From: Aphrophora alni
Taxonomy: Eukaryota; Arthropoda; Insecta; Hemiptera; Aphrophoridae
Length of the DNA stretch: 64,000 nucleotides
Direction of reading: 5' to 3'
NCBI GenBank assembly: GCA_963513935.1
Contig: OY740776.1
Location: 11,500,724 to 11,564,723 of the forward strand
Positions 33,450 to 43,644 of this stretch are shown piece by piece. A model generated the notes under the pieces. That model was not told where the DNA came from, ran no database searches, and saw nothing but the letters and a program-made list of their open reading frames with translations. How positions within the stretch are numbered: the first letter of the stretch is position 1; each line of letters starts with the position of its first letter. The translations under genes and the position numbers were made by a program.

Positions 33450-33770
33450 GCACAAACTCTCTCACATACTAAAATCAATCATTCTCAAAAGCAGCCGCTT
33501 TGAGATGATAAACTTTTCTCAAAATTTACTCCACCGATTTTGATCAAATGTAAGCTTTTAATACTTAAACAAAACGTATTGTTTCGCCATAACAATAAAG
33601 GTTTGGGAATTATAGGTAAAATCAATCACAAAAACCATGATCACCGTCTTAAACGTTCGAATATCTCAAATCTACTCAATCGATTTTAAGTTTTCCTCCC
33701 CCCCAGATTTACCATTCAAACCGATGTACAAAACAGCAAGTAAAAGAAAATTACGGTTATGGGACATTTG
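33450..33770 (+). repeat. Fragment of the long dispersed repeat (plus)
   Basis: GCACAAACTCTCTCACATAC opens the fragment, followed by CACCGATTTTGATCAAATG and ATCGATTTTAAGTTTTCC phrases. Strongly diverged. Confidence 0.45.
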
Positions 33771-34583
33771 CAAAAAATAAAATAACCTAATCTAATTTAA
33801 CTTAATTGTGCTTTTATTGTTTGAAAGCGTAAAACCAGACTGTCTTTAATATCAATCGTAGGTCCACATACGCTCATTGTCAAGACAGTGGTTGTGAAAC
33901 AATGTCTTTACTATGGATAGTACGCACTATGCGGGCGAAATGATAAGTAGCGTGCACCGCCAACTCGGTTGCCTCTTACTCTATCAGTGCATTGCCACGC
34001 TCTTACTCACACTATAAGTGAGCCCCTAAGGATGAATTAATTACCTTGCAAAGTACACACAATACCTAAATAAGGTTATCCACAGGTGACCCCAACTTTG
34101 CAATCCCTGGGAAGTTATTCTTTTGTTACAAACTTCCTCCCAGCGCAGTCTTACATAGTCCATTTGTTAAACACTCAGACACTCTCGGGAGTTCTTAATT
34201 TAAACCCCTCACCATCCACATCTAACATATTTCAAATTAAATAATAAACTTCTTTTTTTTTGGAATTAAAGAAATTATTTTGGCAAAACTGATTGTAAAT
34301 GCTTATAACTTATTTAACTAATATTAATTAGTTAATGAAAAAGCGGAATTACTAAATTGTGAAACTTTATTCGCTTGACTTATATGTGTGTACAATTATT
34401 TAATAATGTTAAAGGGTGGTCATTACACCCCAAAATATACAAATTTGGTTTTTAGTTTCATTTGGTTGTAAGATTAATGGGAATTTATTCAGGATTTTCA
34501 GATTGACTGTGGTTTAAATTTTGTCGTTATGTTTTCGGCATTGGCGATGTGGTATTTCGCCATGAAACTGCAATGTTTAATAT
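33771..34583. other. Unassigned stretch
   Basis: No gene, RNA gene or repeat partner was recognised. The 33880-34140 part is less AT-rich but closed in all frames. Confidence 0.25.
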
Positions 34584-35141
34584 ACAGGGTGTTCCAGAAA
34601 AGGTGAACTGGTTATTCATTTTCGAATTATATACATCGAAACGAACAAAACATGTTAAATGACATATAATCGACTTCAGCTTCTTTTCCGTCCATCCGCC
34701 ATTTTTTTTTTTTTTTTTTTTTTTTCAAAAAAATATAATTCCAGAAATAGATAAGATATCGAGTTCAGATTTGGTATAGCCATTTTGTATATTACGTTTT
34801 ACAATTGTACAAAACACAAAGACTTTATGTTTATAATTTTCAAAATGGCGCACGTTTAAAAGTCTCCAAAACTTAACTTGTAAAATAAATTTTAAACGGC
34901 CGCCATTTTGAAAATTATAAACATAAATTCTCCGTGTTTGGTATATTTGTAAAACATAACATACAAAATCTGAAATCAAAATCTTATCTATTTCCTGAAT
35001 TATAATGCTTTTCAGTAAAAGAACAAAATGGCGGATAGACGGATAATGAAGCGGAATTCTACTATATGTTATTTTTTGTTCATTTTCATGTATATATAAT
35101 TCGAAAATAAATAGTCAGTTCACCTTTTTCGGGACACCCTG
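34584..35141. mobile_element. 558-bp foldback TIR element, ACAGGGTG ends, TA flanks
   Basis: Starts ACAGGGTGTTCCAGAAAAGG and ends CCTTTTTCGGGACACCCTGT, with TA at both edges. The arms stay complementary for most of their length: CATTTTCGAATTATATA is met by its complement near 35090, TCCGTCCATCCGCCATTTT by AAAATGGCGGATAGACGGA, and TTTCAAAATGGC by GCCATTTTGAAAATT. The whole element can therefore fold into a long hairpin. No coding sequence. The minus ORF at 34725-34979 is incidental. Confidence 0.85.
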
Positions 35142-35324
35142 TATTTTATTTCATTTACAATTTTTTTAAATTCCATTGGTTTTAAGTTCAAACGAGCAGA
35201 GACATCAGTTTTTCACTATTTTTAGATGTGATGTAAATACATTGCAAAATGTGCATGTTATGGTGCCACTTTCTGAAATTAGTAAACGATAAGTAAATAT
35301 AAATAAAAAAAAATAATAAAAAAA

Positions 35325-36130
35325 TTACACAAACTTTCTCACTCACCCATCCAAAAAACCAAAAACCAAAAGTAACGAACAAAAATTAATCGTCACCAAA
35401 AATGCCAGTTTAGTAATTGTCAATCAATAAGTGTAACTGATCAATGGACGCCGTTTTAAAATTAATATTATTTTATTTAAATATGGGCATAAACTTGCCT
35501 CGCTTGTACCATGAACACATCATCAGTGTGAAACAAAAATCACGCTTTTAATGTCAGCTGTCAAGGTCAGTCTTGTTTTTTTGCGTTTAATTCTGGACCC
35601 TAATATTTGTTTACGTGCGATTTTGTACTCACTTTTGAGTAATAAGTCCTCAAGTTTCACGAAAATCGGTAGAGTCGTTTTTTATAAATGTCGTCTTTTT
35701 TATAAACAGTCCTTAGGTTGATAACTCACGAACTACAATCTTGGAGAGATGTCGACCACGTTTTCTTTAGGTCCTTAGAGGCTATACTTGAACAAAAATT
35801 TGATTAAAATCGATAAAGCGGATTTTGAGAAAATCGTAGTTTTGTGTTTCTTTTTTATGTTAGCTGCCCCCACGTTTCGAGTTATAAACTAAATGAAATA
35901 AACGTCCTAAGATATGGCAAAAAAGTGCCCATTTACAAAATTTTATAAAAATTGGTTTGTGCGTTTTAACTGTACAGTTTGGAAAGACGACAGACGGAAA
36001 TAATTCAAAAAACACGTTTTTGGACTCACAGGACCTCAAAATTGATATAACAGCAAAAAGAACGACATCAACTTTTTTTTTAACTCATCACATAACTTTA
36101 AACTACGTATATGTGAGAAAGTAAAAATGG
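35325..36130 (+). repeat. Long dispersed repeat, clearest copy (~0.8 kb, plus)
   Basis: Reference copy of a family also at 24440, 28320(-), 36715, 42890, 46540(-), 49430, 53860, 59945 and 60900. Ordered phrases: CACAAACTTTCTCACTCACC, AATTAATCGTCACCAAAAAT, GATAACTCACGAACTACAAT, ATTTGATTAAAATCGATAAA, GTTTTGTGTTTCTTTTTTAT, GACGACAGACGG, then CATCACATAACTT with CTACGTATATGTGAGAAAGT. No ORF of note, so it is probably non-autonomous. Its class was not determined. Confidence 0.65.
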
Positions 36131-36544
36131 ATATCTATATCCTCATAGAAATCACTCCCCCCCCTCCTCGGAATTCCAGTTGTTTTACACGTTAAGCCCC
36201 CAGGATCGTGTTTTTGTTAATGTTGCTGGTGTCTTAGGTTATTGATCAGAAGGTCTTTCAAATTCCGGAAACACTTTGAGTAATGGGTTTGGCTGGACAC
36301 CTTCGTGTTATTAATGGCATTTCCTTCGTACCTTTATGCATTGCTTCAAGTTTTAGCTAATTTCATTTTTTGTGAAGTAGTTTATTAGAGCTGTAGCGAG
36401 GGATATAAAATGTGCACAGGTCTTGATGATCAAAGTAATATTTAAGTTCCAGGATGAAGTTATCCATATAAACCGGAAAGTAATAATTATTCTGTCATTG
36501 GTTCACTGATAGTAAGTAGTATTAATCCCGACAGTTTCTAACTG

Positions 36545-36690
36545 CCTCTACACTTTTAAGGTTGTCTTGGTTTAGATCACTCTCTTTATTTTTCGTTATC
36601 AAGTCTCTTTTTACCAACCCCTGACGCTATTCGAAGATTAGGGGTTTCATTTTATATTTAATTTAATTTAATTTTTAGAAGGTGAAGAAA
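36545..36690 (-). mobile_element. SINE family copy (minus)
   Basis: CTTGGTTTAGATCACTCTC, ATCAAGTCTCTTTTTACCAA and CCCTGACGCTATTCGAAGAT appear in the reverse family order. Truncated. Confidence 0.55.
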
Positions 36691-36714
36691 ACCGAGAAGT
36701 TTTAATGAAATGTC

Positions 36715-37310
36715 TCAACATCATTGCACAAACTTTCTCATTCACTTGTCTTTAAAATTACCTATAACCCAACCCAAACGTTTCGACGACAAACATGTAA
36801 TTTTTATAGGTTTTGCGTCAACAAGTGAAAATGAACCAAAGACTCCTTCTGAAAAAAAATAAATAAATATAGTTTTAAACTGGTTCCCTTTTACCATAAA
36901 ATCGTCCCTACCATAAATCTAATTTGATTAAAATAGTTTCGATTTTCCACTCGGGTTTACGTAATTCTTCTTCCCATTTCACTAAAATTACCAAAAGTAT
37001 AGCCGATTTTGAGAAATGATGTTTTTCATAACAGGTCAATAGCAGATATATATTCCCGATAACTTAGAAGCCACATCGTTAGAGCCGATTTTTAGAAAAT
37101 CGTTATTTTGTGTGTGTTTTTTATGACGGATAACTTGTAATTTTAAGTCTAAAAAGAGAGAATAGTCCTGAGATATGGGTCAAAATATTTCCAAATTTCA
37201 ATTTTAATTAAAATCGGTCGACGTATTTGAGGTAAGAGTTCGTTCACACGATAGACTACAAACAGATATCATACCTTAAAACCACTCTTTGGACCTTGTG
37301 ATGACCGAAG
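36715..37310 (+). repeat. Long dispersed repeat copy (plus)
   Basis: GCACAAACTTTCTCATTCAC at 36725, GATAACTT near 37060, TTAGAAAATCGTTATTTTGT, ATTAAAATCGGTCGACGTAT and a diverged CACACGATAGACTACAAACA. Its ending (CATCATATAACTTTCTCTTT) may be displaced to 37925-37950. Confidence 0.55.
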
Positions 37311-38590
37311 CCCATCACCAGCGTCCTGCCCCTTAATTTACTCAAAGGTACGACTAGTTGCCTATCTTTGAGTGTAAGGCGCTCCGCCGACGAGTTTTCG
37401 ATAAACCAAGGTCTCCCCCACTATTTTTCTCCAGAAGCAAGACCAACGGCTGTGCAGAGTTGTGTGTATGGGAATTTGGCCTAACTTCACCCAAATTAGT
37501 GGCTATTGGTTTTTTGGTAAGGATCGGACGAGTCTTTGTGGGATTTTGTACCTCGCATTCCGTAATTATACAATTAATTTGTAGTACTGTAGTGATACCA
37601 AAATGACCGATTTGGTTGTAACCGCTTGTGCAATCCCAATTCGACTTTATCTATTTAGTGTAAAGTCTAAAATTATTAATATTAAATTTAGTTTTAAATT
37701 AACTTAATTCGTCAAAAATGGCTGGCCAGGTGAGACAAACCAGCGATATAGGAGCTGAGGGATGCAGCATGCCAAGCTGGGAGGTTGAATAATGGGAATA
37801 TTGTCGACCACGGAAACTCAAACAACATAAACTCAATTTATGTTAGTGCCTAAGCAGCTAATCCCAACAAAAACTATGTCCTTCGGTTGCAACGTCAAAA
37901 TGTACATATTAGATTTTTTTCTCATCATATAACTTTCTCTTTACTAAGTATACCTGAGAGAGTAAAGGGGGGAGATTCAGGCTTAATCATGACAAAAACT
38001 AAAGTATTTTGGTAACGGTAGAACATTTTTGAGCGTTATTTGGGTATCTTAGTTCGAGTGAAATGGTGGACCTAAATAAAGTGTCAATTAAAGTTACTTT
38101 TCCTCTTACCTAAAGTGTTAATTACAAAATTTTGAAGTGTCTGGCAGATTGGTGGTATTGGTATCTTAAAAAACCATCAGTTGCAAATCTGTGGGAAAAT
38201 CTGTCTCTTTTAATTAGACTAATAATGATAATAAAAGTGTGTTTAGTTTACTTTTACTTTTTTTAAATTTAAAAATCACAAGAAAGAATCATTTATCAAA
38301 ATTATTTTGTGTTATAAAATAGAATCAAAATTGTATACAAAACAACAGAACTAAATATGTTCTTTTACACCCACACCTAAGCGTGACTCACAGTCTGCAG
38401 TATGGCAACTTTTTACAAACAAAATACAAAATTAATATAAATAAATAAAAATTAAAATTAACAAACTGTACCTCATAGCAATTCTTTAAAAACTCAACCA
38501 GTTAATCCCCTTTAATATATCCATTATTTGGTTTTCATTTAGAATTTAACTCCCGGATATTTTTTTCCTTATTTATTCTAATATTAAACT
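37311..38590. other. Unassigned stretch with one unrecognised ORF
   Basis: A plus ORF of 82 codons (37358-37606) is GC-richer than its surroundings at the start (KALRRRVFDKPRSPPLFFSR) but matches no family I know. It lies between two parts of a dispersed repeat, so it is probably part of an insertion or chance. The rest is AT-rich. Confidence 0.25.
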
Positions 38591-38812
38591 AATAAACGGG
38601 TAATTAATTACCCTATTTATCACCGTCAAGCACTCTAAATATATCTTGTCGGATTATCAGTTTCGGCGTTTCATGCCACCATCATTAGATCAACCTCAAA
38701 AGATTGATTTCATTCCAATGTTGAGGAACACGTCGTTAAAACTACACATAAAACACTAAACATACACAATCACTCGAAACATGTATTCCTGTATGACAAT
38801 AATCAAAAACAA

Positions 38813-38951
38813 TTCAAAGATTATAATGAATCTGTTACTCGAAGACTCATTTAAAACATATGTTACTCTGTGTTTGTATAAATATAATCTCCACAAAGTA
38901 ATATGTGTTTTAAATGAGTGTTCGAGTAACATATTCATTATAATCTTTGAA
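38813..38951. repeat. Hairpin with ~60-bp arms
   Basis: ATTCAAAGATTATAATGAAT, then CTGTTACTCGAAGACTC on the left arm are matched by the complement on the right arm (CGAGTAACATATTCATTATA, ATCTTTGAAAT). The loop is about 20 nt. The ORFs on both strands here are shadows of this palindrome. Confidence 0.85.
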
Positions 38952-39024
38952 ATGTTTTTTTATGATCTGATGATGGTGGTGTTAGGAAGTTCCTTTTATT
39001 AGACCCGGGTTCTTTATTTTCAAT

Positions 39025-39345
39025 CTACTCAGTGGTTCAGTTTTACTAGATTCTCTTTAATTTTTATTTTATAATTATATATAAACTGGACTAAAATATT
39101 TCCTTAATGCTCAATACTATTTTGTTAGCATTACTCAGTATTCATTATACATAGACAATTATTATTTATTTATATTATCTCTACTCTGATCTTTAAATAG
39201 ATATAATGAACTATAACATAAAATATTAACCCAGAATGGTTCCAACCGTTATGATTCTACTGTTTACTTTTAGTAATAAACAATTAAGTTTTCCACTACA
39301 CAATGATTTGCTCAACTTTCTTGCGTAGTTCTTCCAACTATCGGG
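39025..39345 (+). repeat. Dispersed repeat, copy 2 of 2
   Basis: Partner of 25850-26180, same orientation. Shared words include CAGTGGTTCAGTTTTACTAG, TATATAAACTGGACT, TTATACATAGACAATTATT, CTCTACTCTGATCTTTAAAT and AATATTAACCCAGAATGGTT. Confidence 0.75.
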
Positions 39346-39553
39346 CACTCTCTACTCTTATTCGCCAAGTAAGGCTATCTTTCGAACATGCCTCGAGCAG
39401 CGATTCCTCCTGTGATCCGAAGATCCCGTCTCCTTTTGTCCAAGAGCTTACATAGCCCCCTCTTTTTTGTAACGTTGACTGCCTTTGCAAGGTAAGCATT
39501 TCATCATAATTATTATTGTTCCAATTTTTTCTTTCGCAACAGTTGATCTCCAT
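39338..39553 (-). pseudogene. Coding-like stretch, unknown element (minus)
   Basis: The minus frame reads NNNNYDEMLTLQRQSTLQKR, then GGYVSSWTKGDGIFGSQEES and LLEACSKDSLTWRIRVESAR, with protein-like composition. It is continuous with the end of the dispersed repeat 39025-39345, whose minus sense could extend it (ELRKKVEQII). Family unknown. The association with a repeat suggests a transposable-element ORF fragment. Confidence 0.35.
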
Positions 39554-40525
39554 TCTGATTTTAATATTGTTTTTATTTATCTATCTTCTAACTAAAATTT
39601 CTAGTTGTTAGGAGTGCTCTGCAACTGCTAACGTTCGTTAGCTGCTTGGAATTAGCTGCTTTGCACGATTCCGATAGGACCATTTGACCGATTCCATATC
39701 TGAAAACGGCAAAATTCATTTAAAATTATTATTTAAAAAATGACTACCTGCGATTAAAAATAATGATAATAATAATAATATTTTTGCTCAACAACTTTTT
39801 TATAAAAAAATCTAAAAAAGTTTCACCTTCGTAGCGTAAATATTTTATTGATATTATTTACAAAATAACTTACAAAACAAAAATCGGACAATAATTACGC
39901 AAATTATCAGTAATGCAATTTTGCCGCAGAGGTGCTGCTATCTACCGGGCCAGAAACACAACTTTTTCAGGGATGTTTAGCCTTAATTCCTAACATTGGT
40001 ATGAACCATCGATACCGGTAAACCGACAGGGTATATTATTTAGAGTGCTTGACGGCGAGAAATAAGGTAATTAATTACCCATTTATTATATTATTGCATT
40101 CTTGGAAGCTAATAACATTAAACGTTCACCTAAAAAAAATGTGTAATGGATTTCCCCGTACTAGCGTTGCACAATGAACAATTTCATTCACTTCCTAGGG
40201 GTAACATAGCACTCCTTGCCCTGAATAAAGCAGATTAAATTTCTATAATATTTATCATTTTAATAAGCGCAATCCCCCAAGAGAAATTTTTGTTTATTGT
40301 AAATGAGATTTGTTTAAGATATATCCATCCATTTTTAATTTCCTCTTCCAATTTTCATTCAATACATTAACAAAAACACTAATATTAATTACACTAAATG
40401 TATACTTATTTTTTTTAAGATTTAGTATCCAAGCGACAGAATTAATATAATATATTATGTTATAAGATTTTTTATTCGCCATTTCGAATATTGATATATT
40501 AAATAATAAATAAATATGAGACCCA

Positions 40526-40929
40526 CCGTCCACAATATTCTGTTTGGTCGTTTTTTTTATATACGACGGCCGTTTCGGCTATTCAGCCATTATCAAGTTT
40601 ATTATTGGAGAAGCTCCTCCGTTGTCATGGAACACTCAAAAAACAACATAGTTAACATTGACAAAAACACAAACATTGATTTAAAATGAATATTTATTAA
40701 ATTAAATTAAAACGTGACTCGTGAGTCGACACGGTTGTTAGATGTCCCGGTACGTACTGCGTGCGGGTGTGCAAATCAGTGTTTGTGTTTTTGTTAATGT
40801 GTAACTATGTTGTTTTTGAGTGTTCTATGACAACGGAGGAGCTTCTCCAATAATAAACTTGATAACGGCTGAATAGCCGAAACGGTCGTTGTATAAAAAA
40901 AAAACGACCAAACAGAATATTGTGGACGG
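40526..40929. mobile_element. 404-bp foldback with a hammerhead-like motif in each arm
   Basis: Arms 40526-40681 and 40775-40929 are about 155 bp each and close to identical as inverted repeats, with a spacer of about 93 bp. Each arm carries TTGATAA, one unpaired base, GGC-TGAATA-GCC, GAA, then ACGGYCGT and a pyrimidine. The motif is on plus near 40856-40896 and on minus near 40560-40605. This is the layout of a small type I hammerhead, except that C3 is T and G8 is A, so cleavage is doubtful. It directly precedes the PLE relic at 40988. Confidence 0.85.
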
Positions 40930-40987
40930 CGAATCTTACATTTATTTATTATTTACTTACTCCGTCTTGTGAATTACTTGTATATAT

Positions 40988-41021
40988 GTAACGCGTTTCG
41001 AAACTTATGTTCCATCTTCAA
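40988..41021 (-). ncRNA. Hammerhead-like motif (minus) at a PLE end
   Basis: The minus strand reads TTGAAGA, T, GGAAC-ATAA-GTTTC, GAA, ACGCGT, T. Helix II is five pairs, and ACGCGT is self-complementary as in minimal type I hammerheads. C3 is T. It is inverted relative to the plus motif at 41392-41422. Confidence 0.5.
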
Positions 41022-41058
41022 ATTTAGCTCATAAGAGGTCGTTCAAATATTTAAAATT

Positions 41059-41294
41059 ACGCACGTCACTTAATGGATCACCAATTCACAAACTTCAAAC
41101 CTTTGTACTTTCGCAATAAGGACAAATACATGGACGCCATCGAAGAATATGAAATATATAAAGCATCTGAAAAGAATGGTAAAGATGTGTTAAATGATAA
41201 ACTCAACTTCCAATCGACTTCTTTGTACGACGCTGAGATGAGAATACAAGATGACAAACTGAGATGCACAACTCTGACCTCAGTAGTTGCTTGA
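41059..41294 (+). pseudogene. C-terminal tail of a Penelope-like element protein (GIY-YIG end)
   Basis: The plus frame reads YARHLMDHQFTNFKPLYF, then KDKYMDAIEEYEIYKASEK and DVLNDKLNFQSTSLYD. The pattern (A)xHLxDxxHxF, then a loop, then a basic/aromatic stretch ending LNDxLxFxSxxLYD is what I know from the end of the GIY-YIG endonuclease region of arthropod Penelope-like elements. A stop closes it at 41292-41294. The frame is closed upstream of about 41057, so reverse transcriptase is absent. A hammerhead-like motif follows about 100 bp downstream on the same strand and another lies inverted upstream. This matches a 5'-truncated PLE with an inverted terminal segment. Confidence 0.6.
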
Positions 41295-41391
41295 ATCCAG
41301 TGGTGCCCACCCGTCACGGTGTCGTCGTTTTTATGTGAACATTTTGTGATGTTTTTTATTTTTTAATGTTTTAACCTCTTACGAGCGAGAT

Positions 41392-41422
41392 CTGAAGATG
41401 TAAATACGTTTAGAAACGCGTA
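41392..41422 (+). ncRNA. Hammerhead-like motif (plus) downstream of the PLE tail
   Basis: CTGAAGA with TG, TAAA-TACG-TTTA, GAA, ACGCGT, A. The core residues are intact and H17 is A. Helix I with the flanking AGAT/ACAT bases is weak. The surrounding CCTCTTACGAGCGAGATCTG is an inverted, diverged match to 41010-41045. Confidence 0.55.
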
Positions 41423-42150
41423 ACATATAGTTACAAACGATTACATTCAATAATGTCTAGATCTCCCCCCCCCCCATTCATATTAGGCACCATTATTGGT
41501 GGTTATTTTATGGCTCCGAGCTGCTATAATTTGGAAATCTGCTCAAAATAACAAAAGTTTTGGATCTAAATATGTTATAAGAGGGAAAGTGGATGATATA
41601 TTTGATTTGACATGTCATTGTGGTGTTTCCATTGACATCTTGGTGTCGCAGCTAATTAGGTTTTAGGTCTGGAGTAGAGTGTTACGTTTGTTAATTTGAT
41701 CAAGTCATGTCATCTATGATTGAATTAATATAATTACTGGACTGATATTTAGCAACAGTAAGATTAGTTGAGTTGTGACGTAACGAGATATCAAGTGGTA
41801 TACTTTATACTAGTGTAAGAAGTGCTCCACCATGTAACTTGTAAGAGTTATGGATGTGGGGGGGGGGTCCACCAGATTCGATTTCACGAATCACTACAGT
41901 TTGGCTGTGATAGGATTTATCTAACTCAGTGTTTTAAATAAGCACAGAGTCGAGTCGCTTCCCAGTCTACATTCCTCAGTTGACTTTCCTATCGCTGCAA
42001 TTTTCGAGTTATCAAATTAATTCCCTCGTTACAAACGACATTGAATTTATTTTGCAGCCCTTACGTATGTATTTATTGGATTTTCACGCTTATACGTTTT
42101 TTTATAACAGCTAGTGTTACTAATTAAATAATATTTCAAGTGAAAAATGT
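41423..42150. other. Unassigned stretch with C and G runs
   Basis: A ten-C run at about 41466-41475 and an eight-G run near 41861. The stretch 41950-42015 (GAGTCGCTTCCCAGTCTACA, CTGCAATTTTCGAGTTATC) is a direct repeat of 42222-42295. Confidence 0.4.
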
Positions 42151-42153
42151 ATG

Positions 42154-42225
42154 ACCTAGACTGAAAATTGAACCTAGGTACTTTGGCATTTCGCGCCAAT
42201 GTTCTACCAACTGAGCTATCCTAGT
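42154..42225 (-). tRNA. tRNA-like sequence, probably a pseudogene or SINE head (minus)
   Basis: The minus strand has a strong A box (TAGCTCAGTTGGTAGAAC), an anticodon-arm-like TTGGC-GCGAAAT-GCCAA, a B-box-like GGTTCAATTTT and partly paired ends (ACTAGGA with TCTAGGT). If read as a tRNA the anticodon would be GAA (Phe). But position 33 is C rather than U, the D stem has a mismatch and the T stem is poor. The adjacent direct repeat (41950-42015 and 42222-42295) suggests it is part of a mobile element. Confidence 0.5.
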
Positions 42226-42394
42226 CGCTTCCCAGCACAGGGCGTAGACTTCTCACTTGACTTTGGTTTTGTTGCAATTTTCGAGTTATCAAGTTACTGA
42301 TGAGGCAGGAATTTCTTCGTAAATATACAAACTTAAAACCACAAATTTTAAATTGTCAATATTACTTAATGATACTTATACAGTTTGATCTTTT

Positions 42395-42665
42395 TCAATT
42401 TTCACTATCGGGTCTCCAAAGCTTGTTCTTTTCCAATACTAACGCTATTAAAGTATTCGAGGGCGACGATGACTGAGAGGTTTTTAAACAACTAGAAAAA
42501 ACCGATCTATGGGGCAACATACTGGCTTGAAATTCCCGTCGCTGTAGTTCTATTGTTCTCAACCAGAGCTCGCTACTAATTGTAAGTTTCCTCACTACCC
42601 TGGGTCAACTCCGTGAAGTTAGAGTGCTAACCGCTAAACCAAGCGGAGATTCAATGCTTCTACTA
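42395..42665 (-). mobile_element. SINE family copy with its tRNA-like head (minus)
   Basis: Read on the minus strand from about 42660, CCGCTTGGTTTAGCGGTTAG, then CACTCTAACTTCACGGAG and TTGACCCAGGG form the A-box and B-box part of a tRNA-derived promoter. The body follows: AAAAACCTCTCAGTCATCGTC, GAATACTTTAATAGCGTTAG, GGAAAAGAACAAG. This is the copy that links the dispersed family to a tRNA origin. No reading frame; the 66-codon ORF here is incidental. Confidence 0.65.
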
Positions 42666-42889
42666 TCCGAAGTAGAAAATAAAACTCCGTATGGCTTATT
42701 CTTTACTGGATGTTGTGTCATAACGCTTAATAACATAGGATATTCTCTGCGAGGTGATATTAAACGACACGTCTACGACTATAATTCACAAGTTTAATAC
42801 GTGTTTTTATGTCAGGCCTAGTGATGACGTAAACTGTGACGATATGGCTTTTTAATACTCACATAAACATGTTTTGGAAACCAATATAG

Positions 42890-43610
42890 ACACTGCACAA
42901 ACTTTCTCACTCACCCATCTCCAAAACGGAATAAAAACTAAACAAAATTAATCGTCATCAAATATGTCAATTTGGTAGTTTTCAATCGAAGTGTGAATAT
43001 ATACAATGGAGTCTGTGTTTAAAAATATCTAAAATTAGAGTCTAAAGTTGATTCCCTTTTGTCAAAAACACGTTCCCAGTGTAAATTGTATTTTGTTCAA
43101 ATTTAGCTTTAAATGAAGGCAGTCAATTATTCTCGAACCGTAATATATATTAACTGCTATATTGAACACGCCTTTGGGTTGTTAATGGTCAAACGAACAT
43201 TTGAACAGTGTCCATAGAGCCTGAAATTTGTTTTCTATAACAGACTAATGGAGGAAATTTTTGGGGGTTTTTACCGATAACTCGCGAACGAAATTCTTTA
43301 AAAGGGATTACGACCAGTACGTTTTGTTTCCGTCTTTAAAGGCTTCACTTGAGTAAACTTTCATCAAAATAGTTTGTGACGATTTTGATAAAATTGTAAT
43401 TTTGTGTTTTTTCTTGCGTCAAATAACCCCAAATGTTGAGTTTTAAAACAAATGGAACAAATGTTCCTAGATATGATCATAATATCACCACAAACAAAGT
43501 TCTACTAAAATCTGTTTTACCCTTTTGTGGTTTAGAGCACTTTACATACGTTAGACAGACATAATGTCGCCTATACTACGTATATGTGACGGAAGAAAAT
43601 TCCTCAAAAC
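42890..43610 (+). repeat. Long dispersed repeat copy (plus)
   Basis: GCACAAACTTTCTCACTCACC, AATTAATCGTCATCAAATAT, GATAACTCGCGAACGAAATT, GATTTTGATAAAATTGTAAT, a TAGACAGACATAATG word and ACTACGTATATGTGA, as in 35325-36130. It ends just upstream of the hammerhead array. Confidence 0.6.
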
Positions 43611-43644
43611 CTAAATATAACGCTAACAACATAATGATTGTATA

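Larger units (their letters stand above)
38591..40090. mobile_element. 1.5-kb TIR composite element
   Basis: AATAAACGGGTAATTAATTA, then a CACCGTCAAGCACTCTAAAT block (38591-38660), is matched in reverse at 40018-40090. These are TIRs of about 65-70 bp that start with a palindromic GGGTAATTAATTACC. Inside are a 140-bp hairpin (38813-38951), the dispersed repeat 39025-39345 and a minus coding-like stretch. No transposase was identified and the TSD was not resolved. Confidence 0.65.

Noticed and set aside
38756..39002. Overlapping ORFs on both strands
   Set aside because: Both are translations of the arms of a 140-bp hairpin.
42154..42225. Functional tRNA-Phe gene
   Set aside because: Position 33 is C, the D and T stems have mismatches and neighbouring repeats point to a mobile element, so it is reported as tRNA-like only.
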